Source of the DNA: Lachnospiraceae bacterium
Lineage (GTDB): Bacteria > Bacillota > Clostridia > Lachnospirales > Lachnospiraceae
Assembly (NCBI GenBank): GCA_030523275.1
Contig: JAUNIX010000002.1
Location: 62,001-126,000, forward strand
Direction of reading: 5' to 3'
DNA length: 64,000 nucleotides
The position numbers and the translations under genes are program-made. Positions 1 to 9,315 of the stretch are shown one piece after another (the first letter of the stretch is position 1; each line of letters starts with the position of its first letter). The notes beneath the pieces were generated by a model. That model was not told where the DNA came from and searched no databases. It worked only from the letters and a program-made list of their open reading frames with translations.

Positions 1-62
1 AATCCAATAACAACAGCTGCCTGTGTTAATATGTTTTTAATGATAAAATTTAAAACTACCAT
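1..62 (-). CDS. PTS IIC subunit, UlaA/SgaT-like (5' end only)
   Basis: Only the first 20 codons lie in the window; the gene continues past base 1. The ATG at 62-60 follows a GAGGAGAG ribosome binding site. The visible peptide starts MVVLNFIIKNILTQ, resembling the start of UlaA-type membrane IIC proteins of the ascorbate PTS family. It follows a small IIB of the matching class by 24 bases, so it should be the membrane permease of this PTS. The substrate cannot be told; ascorbate is only the family's best-known one. Confidence 0.6.
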   Translation of the reverse strand, partial: MVVLNFIIKNILTQAAVVIG

Positions 63-86
63 TTTCTCTCCTCACTCTCTTTTCTC

Positions 87-377
87 TTATAATGCGCCAA
101 TTTCTTTCAGCACTGGTGTAAGTTTTTCCTTAATCTCTTTTTTGTCAACTAGACGATTTAAGAAAACAGTTGGGCAATCAAGTGTGTAACGTTCAAACTG
201 TTTTTCAAAATTCTTACCTGAAATAATAATATCAGCTCTTGCTCCAGCCACACTTGAAATATCGGTGTGATCCAAATTTGCCTGAACACCTAATTCTTTT
301 AATACGGCGTCAACGCTCATCTGGCATGCAAAACTACTTCCAAGACCGGCACCGCATACAGTTAAAATCTGTAACAT
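87..377 (-). CDS. PTS IIB subunit (ascorbate/galactitol-like)
   Basis: This 96-residue protein is the size of a stand-alone PTS IIB. It begins MLQILTVCGAGLGSS, so Cys8 in the CGAGLGSS loop is the expected phosphocysteine. IIB takes phosphate from IIA and passes it to the sugar at IIC. The start follows AAAGGAGG. It lies between IIA (15 bases upstream) and a UlaA-like IIC, in the order regulator-IIA-IIB-IIC. The class is clear; the sugar is unknown. Confidence 0.85.
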   Translation of the reverse strand: MLQILTVCGAGLGSSFACQMSVDAVLKELGVQANLDHTDISSVAGARADIIISGKNFEKQFERYTLDCPTVFLNRLVDKKEIKEKLTPVLKEIGAL

Positions 378-392
378 GTTTCTTCCTCCTTT

Positions 393-839
393 CTACATTT
401 TTTCATTTTTACTAATTACTGCAAGTAGTTCTTCATAAGTCTCTACTTCAGCAATATCATCAATGAGTCCGCGTTCTACAAACTCAACGATCATCTTAAG
501 AATGTCCATATGGCTTTCGCTATCAACAGCAGAAAAACAAATCATAACCTTAATCGGACTGCTGTCGCCTTCAAAGAAAACAGGTTCTTTTAGAGTAATC
601 AGACTACAACCAATTCCAGTTGCGCCTTCTTCCGGTCTGGTATGTGGCATAGCCAAACCGTCAGCAATAATGATATACGGTCCCAATTCTTTGATGGCTT
701 TGATGATACCATCAACATAAGACTGTTTTGCACATCCCTGTGCTACCAAGATTGCCCCTCCAATGCGAATTGCTTCTTCCCAGTTGGAAGCTTCCACTTT
801 CAACTTGACATTGTTTTGATTTAAGACTAATCCTTCCAA
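393..839 (-). CDS. PTS IIA subunit (fructose/mannitol-type fold)
   Basis: A 148-residue single-domain IIA. The motif GLAMPHTRPEEG places the phosphorylated histidine at about residue 66. It accepts phosphate from HPr and hands it to the neighbouring IIB. No ATG fits: the likely start is TTG at 839, eight bases after AAGGAGG, giving MEGLVLNQNN. It lies 18 bases after the PRD regulator gene, so all are probably one transcript. IIA domains of this type are typical partners of UlaA-like permeases. Confidence 0.85.
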   Translation of the reverse strand: MEGLVLNQNNVKLKVEASNWEEAIRIGGAILVAQGCAKQSYVDGIIKAIKELGPYIIIADGLAMPHTRPEEGATGIGCSLITLKEPVFFEGDSSPIKVMICFSAVDSESHMDILKMIVEFVERGLIDDIAEVETYEELLAVISKNEKM

Positions 840-857
840 TCTCTTCCCCTCCTTTTC

Positions 858-2807
858 TTAATTTTGCAGATGTTCTATAAAATCTTCATAGTTTCTGTTC
901 TTGATCAAACGGGCTACACCCCGATCCTCAATTAAATGGCGATATAATTTTTTAAATACAACTTCCCAAATTTCATATTTATCTTTTGGAATATTTAGTA
1001 ATAACACCACTTGCACTTTTTCATTTTCCCAAACAATTGGTTTTCTAAGAATTAGAATCGCTACGACAGCCTCTTCTGTATTGTTCAGCAGAGCATGTGG
1101 CATTGCTACAAGACTTCCCAATTCCGTTGTGGCAATCTCTTCTCTTTTAAAAACAGACTGTTGCACATCTTTTGATATGTAACCTTTCTCCAACATGATG
1201 TCAGTAATATACGTTAATACCTGTTGTTTTTCTCTTAAATCGACATCTGCAAAAAATAATTCTTTACGAAAAATATCCTGATAACAAATGCCTGTATCAT
1301 TTTTACTATTGTTCAACACTTCCCGTAAGTTTTCCACATCAGAGTCTTTTAAAAACAAATGAATCTGCTTAATTTTGGGCGATTCAAAATTCTCTAATGG
1401 AACTGTTGTCAAAACCAAATCCACAGAATCAATCAACTCTTGTGTCACTTCCGATTTCGGACAATTTTTCACGATTTCAATTCTATTTTCAAAATTCTGC
1501 TCAATTTTTTCCTTCAACAATAATCCTGTTGCCGCACCAGCAATACAAACAATAATCGCCTTTTGGCATTTTCGGCTTTGATTAAGACCTTTTCTTTCCA
1601 ATGCTGCCCCAAAATGTATCGCTAAAAATCCAATTTCGTTTTCTTTCGTCTTGAGACTATGATTTTTTCCAATGACTTTAGCGGCTAAAACAGCTAACTC
1701 AAATGCTAACGGATACATATTTTTGATTGAATCTAAAAATTCATTGCGAATATTCATATCAAATCGTAGCCTTTGCAAAGTAGCTTCTAGATGCATCGCC
1801 AAACCATTGATTAATTGCTTATCATCTGACAAATCGATATCTGTTTCTTCCTTTATGGTCTGTAAAATCATTTTGATTTCATCTTTATATTCATAATCAT
1901 CCTCTGGATCATCAATAAAAAACCGTTGGCTGGAAATCAAATGTTGTGTCAAATAATAAACTTCATCACCAAAATCAACCTGAAATTCCTTTTGAATTCT
2001 TTTAATAATCTCTTTTGCACATTTGAATTCTATTCTCTTTTCAAATGACTCAATATCAGCTTTTTCATAATTTACACTCTGCCGCACAGCAAAACGCTTG
2101 AGCATAATCAACGTGTGAATCAGCAAATTTTTAAATGCTATATCTGTCAATCGCAATTGATATTTTGTGATAACATCTAATAAGATTTCTTTCAAACGAT
2201 CCATATCATTTTCAGGAAAAACACTCTTATAAAATTCATTTTCCTCAGACTGAAAATATCCTTTACTGTTAAAAATATATTCAGAAATGCAATAACGAAT
2301 CTTCGCTTCTTCCCCAACAATACAAACGCCCTTTTTCTTCGTTATGCTAATTCTCAAATCATATTTTTCAAGAATCTGGTCAATCATCCTAAAATCTTTT
2401 TTCAATGTAGAAGTACTAATAAATAGCTCTTCTTCCAAGTCAAACGGATCAATATATTCTTTACTGCCATTCAATAATAAAAGTAACAATTTGGTAATAA
2501 TATAACGAACGCGATCCTCGGGTTCAGATGGGATAATATTTTGAAAATCTGCATTCTTTTTCCTTAAAGTGCCTAGAAATTCATAAAAACTGTTTTGATC
2601 ATAAATCTTCAGATAATATCCCTGTCCAATCTCTGAAATTACTTTTGCTCCCCAATGTTCCAATTCTGCATTTAATAATTTAATATCACTGCGAATGGTT
2701 CTAGATGAAACCCCAAGAGAAACTGCAAGATTATCACCTGTCATTTTTTCTTTGCTGCGAAACAGTAAATTCAAAATTTGGGCACATCGCTTATTCTTAA
2801 ATTCCAT
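858..2807 (-). CDS. PRD-containing transcriptional regulator (LicR/MtlR-type)
   Basis: About 649 residues from the ATG at 2807, which follows AAGGAGAAAGG; a longer frame to 2888 lacks a good site. Order: N-terminal helix-turn-helix (about 1-90), two PRD domains, an EIIB-like domain with Cys421 in VCIAGAATG, and an EIIA-like domain with His571 in VAMPHAL. PRD histidines are retained near 231, 289, 339 and 398. In this family PTS phosphorylation sets activity and the protein usually activates its own PTS operon. It is the first gene of an operon with IIA, IIB and IIC, so it probably controls them. An 8-3-8 palindrome upstream may be its operator. Confidence 0.88.
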   Translation of the reverse strand: MEFKNKRCAQILNLLFRSKEKMTGDNLAVSLGVSSRTIRSDIKLLNAELEHWGAKVISEIGQGYYLKIYDQNSFYEFLGTLRKKNADFQNIIPSEPEDRVRYIITKLLLLLLNGSKEYIDPFDLEEELFISTSTLKKDFRMIDQILEKYDLRISITKKKGVCIVGEEAKIRYCISEYIFNSKGYFQSEENEFYKSVFPENDMDRLKEILLDVITKYQLRLTDIAFKNLLIHTLIMLKRFAVRQSVNYEKADIESFEKRIEFKCAKEIIKRIQKEFQVDFGDEVYYLTQHLISSQRFFIDDPEDDYEYKDEIKMILQTIKEETDIDLSDDKQLINGLAMHLEATLQRLRFDMNIRNEFLDSIKNMYPLAFELAVLAAKVIGKNHSLKTKENEIGFLAIHFGAALERKGLNQSRKCQKAIIVCIAGAATGLLLKEKIEQNFENRIEIVKNCPKSEVTQELIDSVDLVLTTVPLENFESPKIKQIHLFLKDSDVENLREVLNNSKNDTGICYQDIFRKELFFADVDLREKQQVLTYITDIMLEKGYISKDVQQSVFKREEIATTELGSLVAMPHALLNNTEEAVVAILILRKPIVWENEKVQVVLLLNIPKDKYEIWEVVFKKLYRHLIEDRGVARLIKNRNYEDFIEHLQN

Positions 2808-2828
2808 TTCCTTTCTCCTTTTGTCTAT

Positions 2829-2885
2829 ATTATACAAATCAGCATATGGAAAATATAGTTCGCCTTTTTCCGCTATAAGCGGAAA
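2829..2885 (-). promoter_or_regulatory. Promoter region with palindromic operator of the first PTS operon
   Basis: A -10 hexamer TATAAT (2834-2829) lies 22 bases before the regulator start codon. The -35 region is poor. Upstream, 2867-2885 holds a perfect 8-3-8 palindrome, TTTCCGCT-ATA-AGCGGAAA. The gap from palindrome to -10 is 32 bases, the same as in the second PTS operon. A weak -35 with an upstream operator suits an activator of the MtlR/LicR type. The binding protein is inferred from location only. Confidence 0.5.
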
Positions 2886-2899
2886 CATATATGGTTGAA

Positions 2900-2946
2900 A
2901 AAAACACCTTGAATGTTAAAACAATTCTAACATTCAAGGTGTTTTT
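2900..2946 (-). terminator. Intrinsic terminator after tepA
   Basis: A perfect 19-bp inverted repeat (2900-2918 with 2928-2946) with a 9-base loop lies 12 bases after the tepA stop. T-runs flank it on both strands, so it could work in both directions. Confidence 0.85.
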
Positions 2947-2958
2947 CCTTTCTAACCT

Positions 2959-3564
2959 TTATTTTGTTTCTTTTGCTTCTTCCATCAATTTACGCAGTTC
3001 TTCTACTGCTTCTTTGATACCTCCCACATGAGTAATCACGCCTTCCTTTACCGCCTGTTCACCAACTAAAATGGTTCCCAAATCCTTCGTAAGTTGTCCA
3101 GTATTTAACATCATTTCTTCCAGACGCTTCTTCTTCGCATGGCAATGAGATTCAATAAAACCAATAATTCGATCCTGCATCTGTTGAAAATAATCATAAG
3201 TCTGCGGAGCGCCAATGACCATACCATTCATCCGAACTGGGTGAATCACCATGGTACCCGTCGGCACAATAAAGGAACAGTCTGTCGATACCGCAATCGG
3301 AACACCGATGGAATGGCTCCCTCCAAGCACGAGAGATACCGTTGGCACACTAAGAGAAGCAATCATCTCTGCGATTGCAAGCCCTGCTTCCACATCTCCA
3401 CCTTCTGTATTCAATAAAATCAACACTCCGCCAACATCCTGATCACGTTCAATTTTCGCAAGTCTTGGTAGTAACTCTTCATATTTTGTCGCTTTATTCT
3501 GACTTCCTGCCGTTTGATGGCCTTCAATTTCACCTATAATTACGATTAATTCTATTTTTGACAT
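2959..3564 (-). CDS. tepA: ClpP-class serine protease, TepA family
   Basis: A 201-residue soluble protein with a ClpP/crotonase-like fold. The likely nucleophile is Ser85 in GGSHSIG and the base His108 in TMVIHPVRM. The PTGTMVIHPVRM block is typical of TepA, named in Bacillus subtilis as a translocation-enhancing protein; its physiological role is not well settled. The ATG at 3564 follows CGAGGTG at good distance; an upstream in-frame start at 3609 has no good site. It looks monocistronic, with a terminator right after it. Confidence 0.75.
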   Translation of the reverse strand: MSKIELIVIIGEIEGHQTAGSQNKATKYEELLPRLAKIERDQDVGGVLILLNTEGGDVEAGLAIAEMIASLSVPTVSLVLGGSHSIGVPIAVSTDCSFIVPTGTMVIHPVRMNGMVIGAPQTYDYFQQMQDRIIGFIESHCHAKKKRLEEMMLNTGQLTKDLGTILVGEQAVKEGVITHVGGIKEAVEELRKLMEEAKETK

Positions 3565-3691
3565 ACATTCACCTCGAAAACTTTTTAAGATAGTATGTAC
3601 ATCTGTCAAATAAAATATCAGACAAAATTTTTCAAATCATATAAGTTTATGTCATGCAACACTGTGATAACTTTTCAGTACGATAAAAATA

Positions 3692-3724
3692 ACCCAGACA
3701 GTCTCCAATGGAAACCGCCTGGGT
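3692..3724 (-). terminator. Intrinsic terminator after the pyruvate carboxylase gene
   Basis: An imperfect 15-bp stem with a 3-base loop, ending CTGGGT on the minus strand and followed by TATTTTTAT. It lies 17 bases past the stop codon. Confidence 0.7.
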
Positions 3725-3740
3725 CTTTATCTTAGTTTAA

Positions 3741-6700
3741 TTATTTTTCCTCAGCGATTTCAAAAGAAATTAATAAATCTTCCTGATTTACACTATCGCC
3801 TTCCTGGACATAAATCTTATCAACCTTACCATTGACTTTTGACACAACTGTTGTCTCCATCTTCATCGCTTCTACTGTCATCAATGGCATATTCACAGTT
3901 ACTTCGTCTCCTTCTTTTACAAGAATACCGCCGACAGTTCCTGGAATTGTAGAACCTAAATGTCCCGGATTATGTTTATCCGCTTTTAATCTGCGATCCG
4001 CTTTTACTTCAAGATTCTTATCCAAAATCTTGATTTCACGCATAGAGCCATTTACCTCAAATGCAAGGGTACGTATTCCCTCAGCATCCGGTTCAGACAT
4101 TTCTAAGAATTTCACAATGACATCTTTTCCTTCGCCAATGTTGAAAATGGTTTCTTCCCCTTTTCTTAATCCATAGAAATATACATGGCTTTCCAAACGG
4201 CTAACATCATTATATTCTTCTAAATGCTCACAATAATCTTCATATACACGAGGATACAATGCATAACTGATTGCCTTTTGATCCATTACAATCGGATCTT
4301 CCATTTTAGGAAGATAATATTTTTCTTTTAGTTTTGCTTTGATTGCCCCAAAGTCCACTGGTTCTAACAGAGATCCCGGACGAACATCGATTGCTTTCTT
4401 ATCCTTTAAGACAATTTTCTGCAATTCCTTCGGAAATCCACCTTCTGGCTGTCCAATCAATCCTTGGAAATATTCTACAACAGAATCAGGATAAGATAAT
4501 TCTCTACCTTCTGTAAAGATATTCTCTGTATTCAATCCATTTTTAAACATAAAGATTGCAAAATCACCGACCACTTTGGAAGACGGGGTTACTTTTACAA
4601 TATTGCCAAGCAAATGATTTGCTTCTTTATATAACTGTTTGATTTCCTCAAAGTTTTCTCCAGCACCCATTTCTTTTACCTGGGCAAGCAGATTTGAATA
4701 CTGACCTCCTGGAATTTCATATTTATAGATTTCCGTATTTGGCGCATCCATACCACTTTCAAAAGATTTGTACACCTTACGGACATTTTCATAATATTGG
4801 CTTAAAACAGTTAATTCTTCTGGATCCAAACCAGTATCGCGTTTTGTTCCACGAAGTGCCTCTACCAAAGAGTTCATACATGGATTGCTGGTCATAGAAC
4901 TCATGGAACCAATCGCACAATCCACAATATCTACCCCAGCTTCTGCCGCCATCAACAATGTGCTGACACCGTTACCGGTAGAGTCATGTGTATGCAAATG
5001 CACTGGAATTTTTAACTCAGATTTTAATGCTGTCATCAGTTCTTTGGCCGCATATGGTTTTAACAAAGCTGCCATATCTTTAATTGCAAAGGTATGCACA
5101 CCCAAACTTTCTAATTCTTTTGCTTTCTTTACATAATAATCCAAAGTATATTTTGTCTCATTTGGATCTAAAATATCGCCTGTGTAACACAAAGTACCTT
5201 CAACAATCTTACCTGTTTTTAATGCCTCCTCAATTGGCATTTTCATATTTTCAACCCAGTTTAAACTGTCAAAAATACGGAACACGTCAATGCCATGTGA
5301 TGCTGCAACTTTTATAAATTTCTGTACAACATTATCTGGATAGTTACTATAGCCAACCGCATTGGATGCACGAAGCAACATCTGGATTAAAGTATTTGGC
5401 ATGCGCTCTCTAAGAATTTCCAGACGATCCCATGGGGATTCTTTCAGGAAACGATATGCGGTGTCATAAGTTGCTCCACCCCACGCTTCAACAGAAAATG
5501 CATTTTGCATATATTTGTTTGTAGCTGCTGCTGCTCCTACTAAATCTCTGGTTCTCATACGGGTTGCCATTAATGACTGCTGAGCATCACGCATCGTTGT
5601 ATCTGTAATATACAATTTATCCTGTGTAAGAATCTTCTGAGTAAATCCTTCCGCACCTAATTTTAAGAACTCATCACGAGCACCATATATTTTTTCAGAA
5701 GGATCTACCATAAGATCTTTCCGTTCTTCAAAATATGGTTTTTCCACTGGATTAACGTTTACCATTTTATTTCCGATAAATTCCAGAATCTTTGTTGCAC
5801 GATCGGCACTCTGCTGCAAATCAAATAGTTCTGGAGTTTCTTCTATAAAAGTAGTATAACAATTTCCAGACTGGAATGTTTCATGATTTAATACATTGAT
5901 CAAAAATGGAATATTCGTTTTTACTCCACGGATACGTAATTCTTTTAATACACGAATGGACTTTTTAACCGCTGCTTTAAAATTACGATCATAAGAAATT
6001 GCCTTTACTAATAAACTATCATAATATGGAAGAATCTGAGCTCCTACATAAGCATTTCCTCCATCTAAACGAATTCCTTTTCCGGCACCAGAACGATATA
6101 CTTCAATCTTTCCTGTGTCTGGCAAGAAGCCATTGGCTGGATCTTCTGTCGTAACACGTGTCTGGATTGCATATCCAACACACGGAATGCTTTCCTGAGA
6201 TGGAATTGCAATTTCTTCAGAGTCAAGCGCATATCCTTCTGCTACTAAAATCTGTGACTGCACAAGATCAATGCCCGTAATTTCTTCTGATACAGTATGC
6301 TCTACCTGAATACGAGGATTCATCTCAATAAAATATGGATGATTGTCGGCGTCTACTAAGAATTCCAAAGTTCCGGCATTTTTGTATCCAACTTTTTTCG
6401 CCAGTCGCAAAGAAGCTTCAAAAATTGTCTCTCTTACATCATCCGGAATACTAAATGCAGGTGCATATTCCACCACTTTTTGATGTCTTCTCTGAACGGA
6501 ACAATCTCTATCATACAAATGAACCACATTTCCATATTGGTCACCCAATATCTGAACTTCGATATGCTTTGGACTTCTCAAATATTTTTCAACAAAAATC
6601 TGTGCATCTCCAAATGCTTTTTTGGATTCATCTCTGGCCTCAGCATATTCCTTTGGCATTTCTTCTGGAGTGTTTACGATACGCATTCCGCGTCCGCCAC

Positions 6701-7202
6701 CACCATTTGATGCTTTTAACATTACCGGGTATCCAACCGTCTCTGCAACTTTCATAACCGTTGCTTCATCGTTAACTGCATAATCAACACCTGGAATAAT
6801 CGGTACATCTGCTTCAATTGCCATTTTCTTAGAAGAAATTTTATCGCCCATTGCACGCATTAAATCTGCAGATGGTCCAATAAAAGTAATTCCATTGTTT
6901 TCACAGGCCTCTACAAAATCTGGATTTTCAGATAAAAAACCATAACCTGGATGAATCGCATCAACTTTCTTTTCTTTCGCAATTCGAATAATTGTATTAA
7001 TATCTAAATAAGCATCAACCGGTCCTTTTTCCGGATTTAACATATATGCCTCATCCGCTTTGGAACGGAATAAAGCGTATCGGTCCTCTTTAGAGAAAAT
7101 CGCAACAGTGGTAATGCCAAGCTCGTTCAGTGCTCGAAATACACGGATTGCAATCTCTCCACGGTTTGCAACTAACACTTTTTTGAATTTTCTAATTGCC
7201 AT
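3741..7202 (-). CDS. pycA: Pyruvate carboxylase
   Basis: A single-chain enzyme of about 1153 residues, full length for the family. It carboxylates pyruvate to oxaloacetate with ATP, bicarbonate and biotin. Order: biotin carboxylase with an ATP-grasp fold (about 1-450), carboxyltransferase with metal motifs TMRDAQQS and HTHDSTG and the lysine of FAIKDMAAL, and a C-terminal biotinyl domain with target lysine in VEAMKMETT. The start MAIRKFKKVLVANRGEIA follows AAAGGAG; an in-frame upstream stretch is leader. It has its own promoter and terminator. The role is anaplerotic supply of oxaloacetate. Confidence 0.97.
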   Translation of the reverse strand: MAIRKFKKVLVANRGEIAIRVFRALNELGITTVAIFSKEDRYALFRSKADEAYMLNPEKGPVDAYLDINTIIRIAKEKKVDAIHPGYGFLSENPDFVEACENNGITFIGPSADLMRAMGDKISSKKMAIEADVPIIPGVDYAVNDEATVMKVAETVGYPVMLKASNGGGGRGMRIVNTPEEMPKEYAEARDESKKAFGDAQIFVEKYLRSPKHIEVQILGDQYGNVVHLYDRDCSVQRRHQKVVEYAPAFSIPDDVRETIFEASLRLAKKVGYKNAGTLEFLVDADNHPYFIEMNPRIQVEHTVSEEITGIDLVQSQILVAEGYALDSEEIAIPSQESIPCVGYAIQTRVTTEDPANGFLPDTGKIEVYRSGAGKGIRLDGGNAYVGAQILPYYDSLLVKAISYDRNFKAAVKKSIRVLKELRIRGVKTNIPFLINVLNHETFQSGNCYTTFIEETPELFDLQQSADRATKILEFIGNKMVNVNPVEKPYFEERKDLMVDPSEKIYGARDEFLKLGAEGFTQKILTQDKLYITDTTMRDAQQSLMATRMRTRDLVGAAAATNKYMQNAFSVEAWGGATYDTAYRFLKESPWDRLEILRERMPNTLIQMLLRASNAVGYSNYPDNVVQKFIKVAASHGIDVFRIFDSLNWVENMKMPIEEALKTGKIVEGTLCYTGDILDPNETKYTLDYYVKKAKELESLGVHTFAIKDMAALLKPYAAKELMTALKSELKIPVHLHTHDSTGNGVSTLLMAAEAGVDIVDCAIGSMSSMTSNPCMNSLVEALRGTKRDTGLDPEELTVLSQYYENVRKVYKSFESGMDAPNTEIYKYEIPGGQYSNLLAQVKEMGAGENFEEIKQLYKEANHLLGNIVKVTPSSKVVGDFAIFMFKNGLNTENIFTEGRELSYPDSVVEYFQGLIGQPEGGFPKELQKIVLKDKKAIDVRPGSLLEPVDFGAIKAKLKEKYYLPKMEDPIVMDQKAISYALYPRVYEDYCEHLEEYNDVSRLESHVYFYGLRKGEETIFNIGEGKDVIVKFLEMSEPDAEGIRTLAFEVNGSMREIKILDKNLEVKADRRLKADKHNPGHLGSTIPGTVGGILVKEGDEVTVNMPLMTVEAMKMETTVVSKVNGKVDKIYVQEGDSVNQEDLLISFEIAEEK

Positions 7203-7253
7203 TCTTTCTTTCGCTCCTTTAATTATTATAAATACAAACATGTTGTAAGTTCC

Positions 7254-7282
7254 AGTATACCCTGTTCTTGAATAATCTTCAA
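7254..7282 (-). promoter_or_regulatory. Housekeeping promoter of the pyruvate carboxylase gene
   Basis: TTGAAG (7282-7277) and TATACT (7259-7254) are separated by exactly 17 bases, 52 bases upstream of the start codon. Confidence 0.65.
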
Positions 7283-7361
7283 GTAAGTATTGCAAAACGT
7301 ACAATTATATCTCTTCAAAAACAACGAAAACAGAACTGTTATGCTATTCTGCTGCATAGAC

Positions 7362-7395
7362 AAAAAGAGGTTTACCACACGGTAAACCTCTTTTT
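7362..7395 (-). terminator. Terminator after ispH-S1
   Basis: A perfect 15-bp stem (7362-7376 with 7381-7395) with loop ACAC and T-runs on both sides, 14 bases past the ispH-S1 stop. Confidence 0.88.
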
Positions 7396-7409
7396 CCAAG
7401 ACTTTATGA

Positions 7410-9305
7410 TTAGTCATTTCCTTTTGCTGATTCAATTGCTTTTATGCTTAAGCTGATTTTTCTATCATCTTTCTTAAAATCAACAACTTTTGCTGTAATT
7501 TCCTGTCCAACAGTTAATACATCAGAAGGTTTTTCAACATGTTCTTTTGCAATCTGAGAAACATGTAATAAAGCATCCATACCTGGTTCTAATTCAATAA
7601 ATGCACCAAAATCTGTCATTCTTGCAACTTTACCAGTTACTACATTACCTACTGCATATTTATCTGCTGCTGTTAACCATGGGTTTTCTTCTGGGAATTT
7701 TAAGCTAAGTGCAATTTTTTCACCCTGGATATCTTTGATCAATACAGTTACCTGCTGACCATTTTTGAATAATTTTCTAGGATTGTCTACACGACCCCAA
7801 GACATTTCAGAGATATGTAATAATCCATCTGCTCCACCTAAATCAATGAATGCACCAAAGTCTGTTACATTCTTAACAGTACCTTCTACTTTCATACCAG
7901 GTTCGATTTTTGCAAATAATTCTTTTTGCTTTTCTAATTTAGCAGCAATCAATAACTGTTTTCTATCACCAATGATTCTTCTCTTACGAGGATTGAATTC
8001 ACTGATAACAAACTGGATTTCCTGACCAGCATATTTCTTTAAATCTCTTTCATAAGTATCAGAAACTAAACTTGCAGGAATAAATACTCTCGCTTCTTCA
8101 ACAACTACGCTTAATCCACCATCTAATACCTGTGCAACTGTAGCTGTTAAGACTTCTTTATTGTTGAACGCTTCTTCTAATCTCTTATTTCCACGTTCTG
8201 CTGCTAATCTTTTATATGTTAAAAGCACTTGACCTTCACCATCGTTTACTTTTAATACTTTTGCTTCCATAGTGTCACCAACGCTTACCTTTGTTGTAAG
8301 ATCTACGTTAGATTCATTGGAGTATTCGTTACGTGTGATGATACCATCTGCTTTATATCCGATGTTTAAGATAATTTCATCTTCTTTTACATCAATAACT
8401 GTGCCTTCTACTACCTCTCCATTATGAATTGTAATTAAGCTTTCCTCTAATAACTGTTCAAAACTCTTTTCTGTCATGCGAACATGAACCTCCTTGATAA
8501 TTTTCTTTGGGGTTGAAGCCCCTGCTGTAATGCCAACGCTGTCAACAGAACCTATACTATCAACATCCAAATCTTTTAGTGTCTGGATAAAAAATGTATT
8601 CGGACATTCTTTTTTACTAATCTCATATAATTTCTGTGTATTAGAACTATGTTTTCCGCCAATGACAATCATCGCATCCACCCCTGATGCGATTTTACGA
8701 GCTTCTAACTGGCGCTCTTCTGTAGCATTACAGATTGTGTTAAAAACACTTATATCATAACCTTTTTTAGAAATAATTTCAACCAATTCTTTAAATTTAT
8801 TGTAATTAAATGTCGTTTGTGATACAATGCTTAAATTTTTTCCCGAAAAACTTTCCAGTTTTTCGATATCTTCTGTTTCTTCAATAATAATCGGTGGATT
8901 TTGACACCAACTCTTAATTCCTTCCACTTCTGGATGTTTGCCATTTCCAACGATTACAACCTGATTTCCTTTTTCACTCTCTTCAGTCACAATTTTATGA
9001 ATTTTACGCACAAATGGACAGGTTGCATCGACTAATTCAAGGCCTTTTTTCTCAATCAAATCATAGATTTCTTTTTTCACACCATGAGAACGTATAATGA
9101 TCGTACCCTCTTTTAATTGTTCCAGATCTTCTTTGGTATTCAGACAAAAGATACCCTTCTGTTCCAGATCTGCCACAACTTCTTCATTATGTATGATTGG
9201 TCCAAATGTATACACATTTTTTTTGCTCGCCTGATCATATGCAAGATTGACTGCTCTTTCTACTCCAAAACAAAAACCTGCTTTTTTTGCTAGAATTACA
9301 TTCAT
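7410..9305 (-). CDS. ispH: IspH (HMBPP reductase) fused to ribosomal protein S1-like domains
   Basis: A 631-residue fusion. Residues 1-276 are IspH, the last enzyme of the MEP isoprenoid pathway, with iron-sulfur cysteines in GFCFGV (Cys12), VDATCPFV and NTICNATEE. The rest carries four S1 RNA-binding repeats, as in short Gram-positive S1-like proteins. The fusion is known across Clostridia. The start MNVILAKKAGFCFG follows GGAG; an in-frame extension upstream overlaps cmk and is not IspH-like. It follows cmk by 10 bases as the last gene of the queA operon. An internal AAGGAGG lies just before codon 277 and could start a separate S1 protein. Confidence 0.95.
   Translation of the reverse strand: MNVILAKKAGFCFGVERAVNLAYDQASKKNVYTFGPIIHNEEVVADLEQKGIFCLNTKEDLEQLKEGTIIIRSHGVKKEIYDLIEKKGLELVDATCPFVRKIHKIVTEESEKGNQVVIVGNGKHPEVEGIKSWCQNPPIIIEETEDIEKLESFSGKNLSIVSQTTFNYNKFKELVEIISKKGYDISVFNTICNATEERQLEARKIASGVDAMIVIGGKHSSNTQKLYEISKKECPNTFFIQTLKDLDVDSIGSVDSVGITAGASTPKKIIKEVHVRMTEKSFEQLLEESLITIHNGEVVEGTVIDVKEDEIILNIGYKADGIITRNEYSNESNVDLTTKVSVGDTMEAKVLKVNDGEGQVLLTYKRLAAERGNKRLEEAFNNKEVLTATVAQVLDGGLSVVVEEARVFIPASLVSDTYERDLKKYAGQEIQFVISEFNPRKRRIIGDRKQLLIAAKLEKQKELFAKIEPGMKVEGTVKNVTDFGAFIDLGGADGLLHISEMSWGRVDNPRKLFKNGQQVTVLIKDIQGEKIALSLKFPEENPWLTAADKYAVGNVVTGKVARMTDFGAFIELEPGMDALLHVSQIAKEHVEKPSDVLTVGQEITAKVVDFKKDDRKISLSIKAIESAKGND
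8475..8495 (-). promoter_or_regulatory. Possible internal ribosome binding site and start for an S1-only product
   Basis: Within ispH-S1 the minus strand has AAGGAGG (8495-8489) and, 11 bases on, an in-frame ATG (8477-8475) that begins the S1 part (MTEKSFEQ). Starting there would give 355 residues with all four S1 repeats. The motif also encodes Lys-Glu-Val of the IspH tail, so chance is possible. Confidence 0.4.
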
Positions 9306-9315
9306 TGTCTGTCTC

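Noticed and set aside
2808..2888. N-terminal extension of the first PRD regulator
   Set aside because: It crosses the promoter and operator, and the ATG at 2807 has a strong ribosome binding site.
7410..9305. Frameshift or assembly error joining ispH and an S1 gene
   Set aside because: The fusion is in frame and is well known in Clostridia.
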